Positions 5,731-13,417 of a stretch of DNA of 18,174 bases are shown here, piece after piece. The stretch comes from Actinomycetota bacterium (GTDB lineage Bacteria > Actinomycetota > Acidimicrobiia > Acidimicrobiales > Ilumatobacteraceae), in contig WLTJ01000006.1 of NCBI GenBank assembly GCA_009705435.1, forward strand, positions 1-18,174, read 5' to 3'. Positions within the stretch are counted from its first letter, which is position 1, and every line of letters starts with the position of its first letter. The notes under the pieces are model-generated. The model did not search any database. It saw only the letters and a list, made by a program, of their open reading frames with translations, and had not been told where the DNA came from. The position numbers and the translations under genes are program-made.

Positions 5731-6972
5731 ATGTCACAACCAACAGTTGAACAATTCCACGCCGACGCCCTCGCCTTCCTAGAGGCCAACGCCCCGCGTA
5801 AAGAAGCCGAGAAGAAATTCGTCTGGGGCGAAGGTGCCGACAAAGTCTCGATGTTTGAAGAAAAGGATCGCAAAAGCGAGACACAAGATGTGGCCTTGGC
5901 CTGTGCGTGGCGACAGAAAAAATATGATGCTGGTTTCGGATACATCTTTGGACCCGAGCAATACGGTGGTCGCGGACTTCCCGCCGCGTACTCAAAGATC
6001 TACGAGTCTCTTGAAGGCAACTACGAAATTCCTAACCAATCTTGTTTCACCATCGGACTTGGAATGGTTGCTCCAACAATCGTGGCGCACGGATCCGACA
6101 TTGCTCGCGAGACCTACGTCCGCAAAATGTACCGCGGCGAAATCGTAGGTTGCCAACTGTTCAGTGAGCCTGGAGCAGGTAGCGATCTTGCGAGTCTCAG
6201 CACCAAGGCCGAGCGCGACGGCGAAGAGTGGGTCATCACTGGTCAAAAAGTTTGGACGAGTGGCGCGCACTACAGCGATATCGGTGAAATCATCGCCCGT
6301 ACTGACTTCGACATGCCCAAGCACAAAGGACTCACTGGTTTCATTGTGGATATGCGTGCACCTGGTGTGGAAATTCGCCCACTACGCCAGATGACTGGTG
6401 GCGCAAGTTTCAACGAAGTGTTCTTCAGTGAAGTCCGCGTGCGCGATGATCACCGTCTCGGTGACATCAACAACGGATGGAATGTTGCACTCACAACATT
6501 GATGAATGAGCGCGCTGCAATCGGTGCCGGTGGTGGTGGCGGCGGAATGTTCACGCGTGTCATCGAAATGGTCAAATATTATGGACTCGAAAAAGACCCA
6601 GTCGTGCGTGACGCGCTAGCTGATTTGATCATTCACAACAAAGTCGCTGGGTTCAACAACCAGCGCGCTATGGATAAAATTAAATCTGGTCAAATGCCTG
6701 GTCCAGAAATGAGTATGGCCAAGTTGGCAGGAACCGCGAACATGATGCGCATGGGCGACTTTGTGTCCATGGTGCTTGGACCCAAACTCATTGCTGATAG
6801 TGGCGAGTGGGGAACATACGCATGGAACCAACTGATTCTTGGAACTCCCGGTGGACGTATCGCTGGTGGCTCAGATGAAGTGATGCGCAACATCGTGGCT
6901 GAACGAGTTTTAGGAATGCCGAAAGACCCAGGTATCGACAGCAAGAGTCCGTTCAACGAACTACGCAAATAG
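5731..6972 (+). CDS. Acyl-CoA dehydrogenase (FadE-like)
   Basis: The 413-residue flavoenzyme has the complete acyl-CoA dehydrogenase layout. It has an N-terminal helical domain (about 1-135) and a middle beta domain with the FAD-binding CQLFSEPGAGSDLASL (141-156) and TGQKVWTSG (170-178). A C-terminal helical domain ends in AGGSDEVMRNIVAERVLG (378-395). It would introduce a double bond alpha-beta to an acyl-CoA thioester and pass electrons to ETF. The MCAD-position base (YEGT) is absent. Glu260 in LMNERAAIG matches the isovaleryl-CoA dehydrogenase-type catalytic position, so a branched or bulky acyl substrate is possible. Directly after it comes a run of six glycines (267-272). The gene is divergent from the Nfu-like gene and convergent with rnhB, six bases apart. 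The actual substrate cannot be told from sequence. Confidence 0.94.
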   Translation: MSQPTVEQFHADALAFLEANAPRKEAEKKFVWGEGADKVSMFEEKDRKSETQDVALACAWRQKKYDAGFGYIFGPEQYGGRGLPAAYSKIYESLEGNYEIPNQSCFTIGLGMVAPTIVAHGSDIARETYVRKMYRGEIVGCQLFSEPGAGSDLASLSTKAERDGEEWVITGQKVWTSGAHYSDIGEIIARTDFDMPKHKGLTGFIVDMRAPGVEIRPLRQMTGGASFNEVFFSEVRVRDDHRLGDINNGWNVALTTLMNERAAIGAGGGGGGMFTRVIEMVKYYGLEKDPVVRDALADLIIHNKVAGFNNQRAMDKIKSGQMPGPEMSMAKLAGTANMMRMGDFVSMVLGPKLIADSGEWGTYAWNQLILGTPGGRIAGGSDEVMRNIVAERVLGMPKDPGIDSKSPFNELRK

Positions 6973-6978
6973 TCGCCC

Positions 6979-7662
6979 TCAGAAAAGCGTCGGGGCATCA
7001 AAGCGGTCAATCCGCGGCACACCCGACCACGGCACAAAATTATCCATGAACGCCCAACTGCGACGATGAATCGCCGACGGCCCATATCCCTGCAGCGCTG
7101 TGCGATGCCAATGACATGGGTACCCCTTATTGGTATCGAGACTCCACAGTGGGTAATCAACGGCTAACTGACGCATCAGACGATCACGCGTGACCTTGGC
7201 CAAGATCGAGGCTGCAGCAATTGATAGCACCGACGTATCGCCCTTCACTTGCATCACTACTTTTGGAATCAACGGTGTCACAAAATCCCAACTGCCATCG
7301 ACTACAGCGGCATCGGGAACAACGGTTAACTGCGCCAGCGCGCGTTTGGTGGCGAGTCGCTGAGCGTCGGCCATTCCAAGTGCATCACATTCAAGATGCG
7401 AGGCGTAACCCACAGCCCACGAGGTGCACCAATTGCCAACGGTTTCAAACATCGCCTCGCGCGATTTCTCAGTGATTGATTTTGAATCCCGAACGCCAGC
7501 AAGATCCCCCGTGAGTGGCAAAACTGCTACGCCGACTGCCAAAGGTCCTGCCCACGAACCCTTGCCCACCTCATCAATACCGACAATCACTTGATGCCCT
7601 TGCTGATGCAAGGAGCGCTCAAGATCGCGCGTCGGGACAAGTGCTGCAGAACGAGTGGCCAT
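6979..7662 (-). CDS. rnhB: Ribonuclease HII
   Basis: The 227-residue protein removes ribonucleotides from DNA and degrades RNA in RNA:DNA hybrids. The four acidic metal ligands are visible at the expected spacing: D30 and E31 in GIDEVGKGSWAGP, D122 in VVDGSWD, and D142 in VKGDTSVLSIAAASILAKVTRD. The DSKSIT motif (59-64) and the C-terminal DTNKGYPCHWHR segment are also typical. DEVGKG replaces the more common DEAGRG, a conservative change. The ATG overlaps the selD stop codon by one base (TGATG), so translation is probably coupled to selD. Nothing suggests a functional link between the two products beyond co-transcription. Confidence 0.97.
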   Translation of the reverse strand: MATRSAALVPTRDLERSLHQQGHQVIVGIDEVGKGSWAGPLAVGVAVLPLTGDLAGVRDSKSITEKSREAMFETVGNWCTSWAVGYASHLECDALGMADAQRLATKRALAQLTVVPDAAVVDGSWDFVTPLIPKVVMQVKGDTSVLSIAAASILAKVTRDRLMRQLAVDYPLWSLDTNKGYPCHWHRTALQGYGPSAIHRRSWAFMDNFVPWSGVPRIDRFDAPTLF

Positions 7663-8690
7663 CAGATGAAATGCAACCCCGCATTGCCAGCGATGACTCG
7701 ACCGATCACGACAAATGGGGAACCTGCAACAGTGAGCAGCGGGACTGCTTGCGGGTCAACAGCGGCCAATAAACCACCCGATGTTTGAGGATCAAAGGCC
7801 ACGGTGTCAAAGGCCGCGTCCACACCTGGGGCCAAAGAAACATGCGACCCGACGGCGGTACGGTTACGCGCGTCTCCCCCAGTCCGCACGCCACGTTGCG
7901 CCGCAGCGAGCACACCGGGATACAAAGGCAATAGTGACGTGTTTATTTCAAACTGACATCCCGAACGCTCAGCCATTTCCCATCCATGACCCGCCAACGC
8001 GAAACCAGTCACATCGGTGACACCGTGCACCCCATCGACGGCCTGTAAGCGCTCACTTGCATCGCGATTTAACTGTCGCATACCAACAATCGCTGCCGCT
8101 TTTTCTGAGTCACTACCGCCACTTAGAGCAATGCCAGTTCCGAGTGGCTTGGATAGCAGGAGAACATCGCCGTCTCGTGCACCACCCTTAGTAAAAATAC
8201 GATCAGGATGAACCGTGCCTTGCACAGCCAGACCAAAAATTGGTTCAGGGTTACGGATCGTATGTCCACCTGCAACCGACCCTCCCGCTTGCACCATCAC
8301 CTCAGCGGCAGCTGCAAAAATTTCGACGATGGCTTGACGTGGGAAATTCTCCGGAAAAGCGGCCACGTTCACGGCCATCAAAACCTTTCCACCCATGGCA
8401 TACACATCACTGCACGCATTTGCAGCGGCGATCGCCCCAAAGTCTGAAGGGTCATCGACGAGGGGTGGGAAAAAATCTGTCGTGCTCACTAGAGCGATGT
8501 CATCGCTCACTTTGTACACCGCAGCGTCATCAAAGGGAGCCAAACCAATCAACAAAGCGGGGTCAATAGAAACTGGCAATTCATCCACGAGCCCTGCCAA
8601 CAAGTCTTTGCCCCACTTGGCGGCACAACCACCACAGCTTGTCCACTCTGTGAGTTTCAGTGGCGCACCATCAAACATGATCTCAGTCAT
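7662..8690 (-). CDS. selD: Selenide, water dikinase (selenophosphate synthetase)
   Basis: The 342-residue protein matches the normal size of SelD, which makes selenophosphate from selenide and ATP. The N-terminal glycine-rich loop holds the catalytic Cys22 and Lys25 in SCGGCAAK; Cys22 aligns with E. coli Cys17 and Lys25 with Lys20, so this is a Cys and not a Sec form. Further signatures are FDDAAVY (53-59), STTDFFPPLVDDP (69-81), GGKVLMAVNVAAFP, AGGHTIRNPEP, GVTDVTGFALAGHG and DPQTSGGLL. No selA, selB, tRNA-Sec, selenouridine synthase or selenoprotein gene is in the window, so the user of the selenophosphate is unknown. A TANNNT element sits six bases before the ATG, suggesting a leaderless selD-rnhB transcript. 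Confidence 0.97.
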   Translation of the reverse strand: MTEIMFDGAPLKLTEWTSCGGCAAKWGKDLLAGLVDELPVSIDPALLIGLAPFDDAAVYKVSDDIALVSTTDFFPPLVDDPSDFGAIAAANACSDVYAMGGKVLMAVNVAAFPENFPRQAIVEIFAAAAEVMVQAGGSVAGGHTIRNPEPIFGLAVQGTVHPDRIFTKGGARDGDVLLLSKPLGTGIALSGGSDSEKAAAIVGMRQLNRDASERLQAVDGVHGVTDVTGFALAGHGWEMAERSGCQFEINTSLLPLYPGVLAAAQRGVRTGGDARNRTAVGSHVSLAPGVDAAFDTVAFDPQTSGGLLAAVDPQAVPLLTVAGSPFVVIGRVIAGNAGLHFI

Positions 8691-8696
8691 AGAGCG

Positions 8697-8702
8697 AGCC
8701 TA
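8697..8702 (-). promoter_or_regulatory. Putative leaderless -10 element of selD-rnhB
   Basis: TAGGCT on the minus strand (8702 to 8697) is separated by six bases from the selD ATG at 8690. No Shine-Dalgarno sequence and no clear -35 are seen. The rest of the 127-base gap to rfbD (8691-8817) holds only a weak GGCT/AGCC hairpin; no tRNA is recognisable. Confidence 0.5.
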
Positions 8703-8817
8703 GAGTCTGATGATGTTCGCCGTTGCTCCCTACCAATTTATGAGCGAAGATGCCCACAACACACGGCTCAAATAAGCCACTCGCCCGCACCACGGTCGCC
8801 CATTTCAAGCGAATACG

Positions 8818-9666
8818 TCACAAAAGTTTGAGCAACTCGGCAAGTGGTTCACGAAAATCTCGTGTGGCTCGATATCCAGCATCACGCAAAGCCTTATTGT
8901 CCAACACGCTGTTTGCTGGACGCTGAGCGGGACGGGGTGGTTGCAGTTCGGCGGTGCTGATTGGGTGCACCATGGCTGGATCTTTACCCATCAGTCGCAC
9001 TATCTCTTGCACAAATCCATACCAACTGACCGCCCCTTGATTAGTGCCGTGGAATAAACCAGAACGGCGATCAAGAGCAAGGCGATACAACAATGGTGCT
9101 AGATCAGATGTAAATGTCGGATGGCCAAACTGATCATCCACAAACGAAAGTGAATCGCGTTCTTGAGCCAACTTGTGCACGGTCTTGACCATATTGTTGC
9201 CGTACAAACCACACACCCATGATGTGCGCACGACTGCCACGCCACTCTCAAGCGCCATCGCCTCTTGCTCGCCAACTAACTTCGTTCGCCCGTAAACACT
9301 CTGCGGATTTGGCACATCAGATTCAACATAGGGGCCGATTTTCGTTCCGTCAAAGACATAATCGGTGCTGATATGGACGAGATGAGCACCAATCGCATCA
9401 CTCGCTTCAGCAACCCAACGCACTGCCGTGCCATTGACCAACATTGCTGTCTCAGAGTTACTTTCACAGGCATCAACTGCGGTAAAGGCGGCACAATTAA
9501 TGACAGCGTCTGGACACTCACCGGCAAAAACATCATGGACCGCCTCACGACTGGTGATGTCAACTGTGTCAATGTCAATGCCGATCGCATCGTCACCACC
9601 AGCAGTAATCACGTTCATCAGATCCTGGCCAAGTTGACCATTGGCGCCGGTCACCAAAATTTTCAT
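8818..9666 (-). CDS. rfbD: dTDP-4-dehydrorhamnose reductase
   Basis: The last enzyme of dTDP-L-rhamnose synthesis, reducing the 4-keto group with NAD(P)H. The 282-residue product (from ATG at 9666) has the extended-SDR fold: nucleotide-binding GANGQLG (7-13), INCAAFTAVDACE (56-68), STDYVFDG (100-107), the catalytic YGRTK pair (Y125, K129), and the C-terminal RPANSVLDNKALRDAGY substrate segment. An in-frame ATG at 9693 would add nine residues and overlap rfbB. The start at 9666 is preferred because it begins exactly at the first strand (MKILVTGANG) and lies 13 bases after the rfbB stop. It is the last gene of the four-gene rhamnose operon. Confidence 0.95.
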   Translation of the reverse strand: MKILVTGANGQLGQDLMNVITAGGDDAIGIDIDTVDITSREAVHDVFAGECPDAVINCAAFTAVDACESNSETAMLVNGTAVRWVAEASDAIGAHLVHISTDYVFDGTKIGPYVESDVPNPQSVYGRTKLVGEQEAMALESGVAVVRTSWVCGLYGNNMVKTVHKLAQERDSLSFVDDQFGHPTFTSDLAPLLYRLALDRRSGLFHGTNQGAVSWYGFVQEIVRLMGKDPAMVHPISTAELQPPRPAQRPANSVLDNKALRDAGYRATRDFREPLAELLKLL

Positions 9667-9679
9667 AATGTCTCGCTGT

Positions 9680-10645
9680 TCACAGACCGGCACGAGCCTT
9701 CAAGGGCTCCCACCACGCTCTGTTAGCGCGATACCACTCCACAGTTTCGGCAAGGGAATCTTCAAAGGTGCGACTCAACGTCCAGCCGAGAGCGCTCAAC
9801 TTGTCGATGTGTACTGAATACCGACGATCATGCCCTAAGCGATCAGTAACGGGAGTGATCGAACTCTCATCACGACCACAGAGCGCGAGTAGCCGATAGG
9901 TGATTTCGCGATTGGTAATTTCATTATGCGCCCCGATGTTATACACCTGACCTACTTCACCTTTTTGTAAAACGAGGTGCGCAGCGATGTTGTGATCCTC
10001 AACATGAATCCAGTCGCGAACATTGCCACCGTCACCGTAGAGCGGAACTTTTTTACCGTCTAACAAGTTTGTTGTAAACAACGGAATCAATTTTTCGGGA
10101 AACTGGTACGGGCCGAAGTTATTTGAACAGCGGGTCACAATGACAGGTAGACCGTAGGTTGTGACATACGACAAAGCAATGAGATCGCTCGAGGCTTTGG
10201 ATGCCGAATAAGGCGAACGCGGACACAAAATATCTGTTTCGCTGAATGAACCTTCGTCGATGCTGCCGTAGACCTCATCAGTTGAGATGTGCAGAAAACG
10301 TTCGACCTCAACTTGTCGGGCTACATCACACATGACGTTGGTGCCGTAGGCGTTGGTCCGCACAAATGCATAGGGATCAACAATTGAACGGTCAACATGA
10401 CTTTCAGCAGCGAAGTGCACTACTTGATCGTGACCTTTCATGGCAGCCAATACTTCATCAGCATCACAAATATCACCCTGCACGAATGTGCAACGTTTAC
10501 CATCGACCAGATCACGGATGCTTTCGAGATTGCCGGCGTAGGTCAATTTGTCAAAGATGGTCACCGAATCATCGGTATGAGTTAGCAACCATCGCACATA
10601 ATTCGATCCAATGAATCCTGCTGCTCCTGTGACAAACAGTTTCAA
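9680..10645 (-). CDS. rfbB: dTDP-glucose 4,6-dehydratase
   Basis: The 321-residue extended-SDR enzyme converts dTDP-glucose to dTDP-4-keto-6-deoxyglucose. Visible are GAAGFIGSNYV (7-17), DKLTYAGNL (32-40), HFAAESHVDRS (77-87), the catalytic triad segment STDEVYG (T122, D123, E124) and YSASK (Y146, K150), CSNNFGPYQFPEKLIP, and GGNVRDWIHVEDH. All residues expected for activity are present. The start codon is TTG, one base after the rfbC stop (TGA-G-TTG). It is backed by a GAGGA Shine-Dalgarno sequence six bases upstream inside the end of rfbC, and the frame begins directly with the first strand MKLFVTG. Confidence 0.97.
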   Translation of the reverse strand: MKLFVTGAAGFIGSNYVRWLLTHTDDSVTIFDKLTYAGNLESIRDLVDGKRCTFVQGDICDADEVLAAMKGHDQVVHFAAESHVDRSIVDPYAFVRTNAYGTNVMCDVARQVEVERFLHISTDEVYGSIDEGSFSETDILCPRSPYSASKASSDLIALSYVTTYGLPVIVTRCSNNFGPYQFPEKLIPLFTTNLLDGKKVPLYGDGGNVRDWIHVEDHNIAAHLVLQKGEVGQVYNIGAHNEITNREITYRLLALCGRDESSITPVTDRLGHDRRYSVHIDKLSALGWTLSRTFEDSLAETVEWYRANRAWWEPLKARAGL

Positions 10646-10646
10646 C

Positions 10647-11198
10647 TCAGGTCCTCATTGGCCAATAGGGACGCCGACCGATCGCGAGATCACAGCGCAT
10701 TGGGTTTGTGCGATCGCGTTCGCTCATGATCGGATCAGACACTCCCCAATCAGCACCAATGGCTGGATCATTCCACGCCACGCCTAGTTCATCAGCAGGG
10801 TTGTAATAGCCATCAACGAGATACGTCATGACCACTTCTGTAAGAGCCGAGAAACCGTGCGCCACACCTGGTGGGATGTACACACCTTTGTGGTTTTCAC
10901 CGCTGATCTCAATCATTTGTGTTGCACCGTCGGTCGGGCCACCTTCGCGCAAGTCATGAAGCACTACGCGTATCGTGCCCACTGGCGTGTACCAATAATC
11001 TGATTGATGCATGTGATAATGCAAACCAACAAGCGCTCCAGCTTGCTTATTGGAACGATTTCCTTGAATCATCTCGCGCCCGTTGGGGAACCACTCACGC
11101 CGATAGGTTTCAATAAATAGACCCCGCTGATCACCATGAATTGTTGGTTCAACGATATAGACACCGTCAATTTTGTCGCTTGCAGATACCTTGGACAT
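10647..11198 (-). CDS. rfbC: dTDP-4-dehydrorhamnose 3,5-epimerase family protein, atypical active site
   Basis: A 183-residue cupin of RmlC size sitting between rfbA and rfbB, so the epimerase role is strongly supported by context. Conserved features are EPTIHGDQRGLFIETYRREWF (17-37), the catalytic-base histidine H60 in VGLHYH, YIPPGVAHGFSALT (107-120), GYYNP (Y131/Y132) and WNDPAIGADW (142-151, with D144). By hand alignment two usual residues differ. The arginine of LRGLHYQ is Val57, and the lysine two to three positions after the AQ pair is replaced by Asp67 in HQSDYWY. The extra-histidine HYHMHQSDYW block suggests a distinct subfamily. It is separated from rfbA by three bases (TAA-ACA-ATG), with GGAG as a Shine-Dalgarno sequence in the end of rfbA. 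Confidence 0.88.
   Translation of the reverse strand: MSKVSASDKIDGVYIVEPTIHGDQRGLFIETYRREWFPNGREMIQGNRSNKQAGALVGLHYHMHQSDYWYTPVGTIRVVLHDLREGGPTDGATQMIEISGENHKGVYIPPGVAHGFSALTEVVMTYLVDGYYNPADELGVAWNDPAIGADWGVSDPIMSERDRTNPMRCDLAIGRRPYWPMRT
10652..10656 (-). promoter_or_regulatory. Shine-Dalgarno site fixing the TTG start of rfbB
   Basis: GAGGA on the minus strand is followed by six bases and then TTG (10645-10643). It lies within the last codons of rfbC, so rfbB translation is coupled to rfbC. It supports the rare start codon over any downstream choice. Confidence 0.7.
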
Positions 11199-11201
11199 TG
11201 T

Positions 11202-12281
11202 TTACTCCGTGTCAATCTGGCAATGATCGCCGATCATCAAGCGTAAAGCGCGCGGCCTCTTTTGAGAACGAATGACTTCTGCCTCGCGCCCGATCAAGCT
11301 GTCTTCGAGCCGCTTGATGTCAATAATGCGACTACTTTGCATGATCACCGAGTGCTCAATTTCACTATTCACGACCTCACAACCATCACCGATAGCAGTA
11401 AAAGGGCCAATGAAACTGTCGATAATTCGCGCTTTCTTGCCAATGACTAGCGGGCCACGCAGGATTGAGTTTCGCACAATAGCTCCTGCTTCAATTACTA
11501 CTCGCCCATCAAGAGTGGACAAATCGTCAACGTCACCATCAACGCGTGGTGTGATGACCTCAAGAAGCAGACGATTTGCTTCAAGTAGCGGGGTCAACTT
11601 TCCAGTGTCAATCCACCAACCAGTCAGTAATTCTTGGCGCACTATTTTGCCTTGATCAACAAGCCATTGAATGGCGTCTGTAATCTCAAGTTCCCCGCGT
11701 GGTGAAGGCGCGATGGCTCTCACGGCCTCGTTGATTGTGCGATCAAATAAATACACCCCAACTAATGCCAGATCTGTCGGTGGGTCAGCAGGTTTTTCAA
11801 TGAGACGAATGACGTTGCCAGCAGCATCAAGTTCGGCAATGCCGAAGCGATGTGGATCAGGAACTTTCTTCAACAAAATCTGTGCCGTCGGCGGGTTACT
11901 TGTGAGACGTGCCGCTTCAAATGCATGGACGAAAGCACCCAAATCCTGTTCCAGGAGATTGTCCCCGAGATACATCACGAAATCATCATCGCCGAGAAAA
12001 TCCGAGGCGATGAGAACACAGTGAGCGAGGCCGAGTGGTTCGTCTTGCGGAATGAAAGTGAATCGGGCCCCGAATTGAGAGCCATCACCTAAAGCGCCCA
12101 TGACTTCGATACGGGTGTCGCCAACGATCACTCCGATATCGGTGATACCCGCCGCGACCATGGCTTCAACTCCGTAAAACAAGATCGGCTTATTGGCTAC
12201 TGGCACCAATTGTTTGGCGCTGGTATGAGTGATTGGTCGGAGACGGGTTCCAGCACCCCCAGCCAAAATCAGTGCTTTCAT
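11202..12281 (-). CDS. rfbA: Glucose-1-phosphate thymidylyltransferase, long form
   Basis: This 359-residue enzyme makes dTDP-glucose from dTTP and glucose 1-phosphate, the first step of the pathway. The nucleotidyltransferase domain (about 1-240) shows LAGGAGTRLRPIT (6-18), SAKQLVPVANKPI (21-33), the YLGDNLL metal/sugar site, RFGIAELD, EKPADPPTDLALVGVYLFD and TGWWIDTGK. Unlike the ~290-residue classical RmlA, it has a further ~115 residues of hexapeptide-like repeats (VVIEAGAIVRNSILRGPLVIGKK and following), predicted to form a left-handed beta-helix. This is the 'rmlA long' type common in actinobacteria. It is the first gene of the rhamnose operon, 73 bases downstream of the LCP gene. A possible -10 (TAAGAT at 12326-12331, minus) lies in that gap, so it may have its own promoter or be read through from the LCP gene. 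Confidence 0.95.
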   Translation of the reverse strand: MKALILAGGAGTRLRPITHTSAKQLVPVANKPILFYGVEAMVAAGITDIGVIVGDTRIEVMGALGDGSQFGARFTFIPQDEPLGLAHCVLIASDFLGDDDFVMYLGDNLLEQDLGAFVHAFEAARLTSNPPTAQILLKKVPDPHRFGIAELDAAGNVIRLIEKPADPPTDLALVGVYLFDRTINEAVRAIAPSPRGELEITDAIQWLVDQGKIVRQELLTGWWIDTGKLTPLLEANRLLLEVITPRVDGDVDDLSTLDGRVVIEAGAIVRNSILRGPLVIGKKARIIDSFIGPFTAIGDGCEVVNSEIEHSVIMQSSRIIDIKRLEDSLIGREAEVIRSQKRPRALRLMIGDHCQIDTE

Positions 12282-12354
12282 GTGTCCCCGTCTCGATGGT
12301 CAGCCATGTTGGCTTTCCGAGCAATATCTTACCGAGTTCGTCCCGAATCTATGG

Positions 12355-13353
12355 TTACTTTATGGGTGGCCCGCTCACTCCAGCAAAATAATCCAGGACC
12401 TCCCTAGCTTCAACGCCGAGCACTAGCACGGCCTTGTCTTCAATGGTTTCAGGTAATACCGCCAACTTGAACCGTTGCATGCCGCCTGACGCTAACGGTC
12501 GTAAGAAGTTGGCTGTTTCTAGAATATTGAGTGACGAATCAACAGTGAGCGAATTGATGGCGGCGTTCACCAATTCGCTTGTCCGTAGTGGGTTGGATGT
12601 TGTCTGCTCAATTGCTTTTGTCACAGCAGATGTTAAGAAAATTTGTTGTCTTTCAATACGTCCAAGATCAGCACGACCATCAATTTGCCATTGACCATCT
12701 TTGAAGACTTCAAAATAACGACTACGTGCATAAGCCAACGCTTGAGATTTATCAAGGGTGTAGCAACCAGCAGTTGGAACTTCAAGTTTTGTTTTGTAGT
12801 CACGCGTGGGATATTCAAAACAAATGTCCACACCACCCAGCGCGGCAACAATTTCTTTAAACGAAACAAAGTCAATTTCCAAATAATGGTTTAACGGAAT
12901 GCCCAAACTCTCTTGGATCGTTCTCACCAGAACATCTGCACCGTACCCGTACGCAGAATTCAAACGATTTTTTCCATGATCGGGAATCTCCAACCAAAGG
13001 TCACGAGGCACAGAGAGGATGGAGACAGTGTCGAGAACGTTGTCAACATGCAAAATCATCACTGTGTCACTTCGTCGACCCTCAATCGTTCCAAAGTGCT
13101 CGGTCTTCAACTCTGTTGCATCAATGCCTTCGCGACTATCACTCCCCACGAGGAGATAATTCACAAATGGACCCTCTTTGTCGGCGAGGACTCCATTCAG
13201 TTCATTGGCCCGATGAACATTGGCCTCTTGTTGTTGGGTGGCCACAACTAGCCCAACTGCAGAAATCAATACGAAGAACAAGCCAATAGTGACGGTATTG
13301 ATGCTCGTGAAAATTTTGCGTCCGCTACGAGCCTGCGACTTTGACATGGACAT
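12355..13353 (-). CDS. LytR-CpsA-Psr (LCP) family wall-glycopolymer ligase
   Basis: A 332-residue membrane-anchored protein: basic N-terminus, one transmembrane helix at about 17-39, and an extracytoplasmic LCP domain from about 60. LCP signature residues are present: VGSDSR (69-74), RRSDTVMILHVD (93-104), SVPRDLWLEIPDHGKNRLNSAY (114-135), and ALAYARSR (205-212) followed by DLGRIERQQ. LCP enzymes transfer lipid-linked glycopolymers to peptidoglycan; in mycobacteria they attach arabinogalactan, whose linker contains L-rhamnose. Its position next to the complete dTDP-rhamnose operon suggests a rhamnose-containing wall polymer, by inference. The first ATG (13353) is followed by a second at 13347. 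A strong promoter ends 11 bases before the first. Confidence 0.95.
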   Translation of the reverse strand: MSMSKSQARSGRKIFTSINTVTIGLFFVLISAVGLVVATQQQEANVHRANELNGVLADKEGPFVNYLLVGSDSREGIDATELKTEHFGTIEGRRSDTVMILHVDNVLDTVSILSVPRDLWLEIPDHGKNRLNSAYGYGADVLVRTIQESLGIPLNHYLEIDFVSFKEIVAALGGVDICFEYPTRDYKTKLEVPTAGCYTLDKSQALAYARSRYFEVFKDGQWQIDGRADLGRIERQQIFLTSAVTKAIEQTTSNPLRTSELVNAAINSLTVDSSLNILETANFLRPLASGGMQRFKLAVLPETIEDKAVLVLGVEAREVLDYFAGVSGPPIK

Positions 13354-13364
13354 GCTTAGAAACT

Positions 13365-13393
13365 ATTAGATTCGCCGCGCTGCGTATGGTCAA
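13365..13393 (-). promoter_or_regulatory. Sigma70-type promoter of the LCP gene
   Basis: TTGACC (13388-13393) and TCTAAT (13365-13370) on the minus strand each match the consensus at five of six bases, and the spacer is exactly 17. The ATG at 13353 is 11 bases past the -10, so the leader is about five bases. An overlapping TAGTTT (13360-13365) also fits the TANNNT-N6-ATG pattern; the two readings differ by a few bases in the start site. Confidence 0.65.
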
Positions 13394-13417
13394 TCAATAA
13401 AAGCAAGCAAGGAAAAC

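Noticed and set aside
6690..7160. Long minus-strand reading frame of 156 codons across the end of the first acyl-CoA dehydrogenase gene
   Set aside because: It overlaps two clear genes (the acyl-CoA dehydrogenase and rnhB) in other frames and has no recognisable domain; it is a shadow frame.
8691..8817. Possible tRNA-Sec or small gene in the selD-rfbD gap
   Set aside because: No cloverleaf, no CCA-like end and no supported reading frame; only a four-pair GGCT/AGCC hairpin is present.
12302..12314. Hairpin AGCCA-TGT-TGGCT between the LCP gene and rfbA as a terminator
   Set aside because: The stem has only five pairs and no T-tract follows on the minus strand, so it cannot be called an intrinsic terminator.
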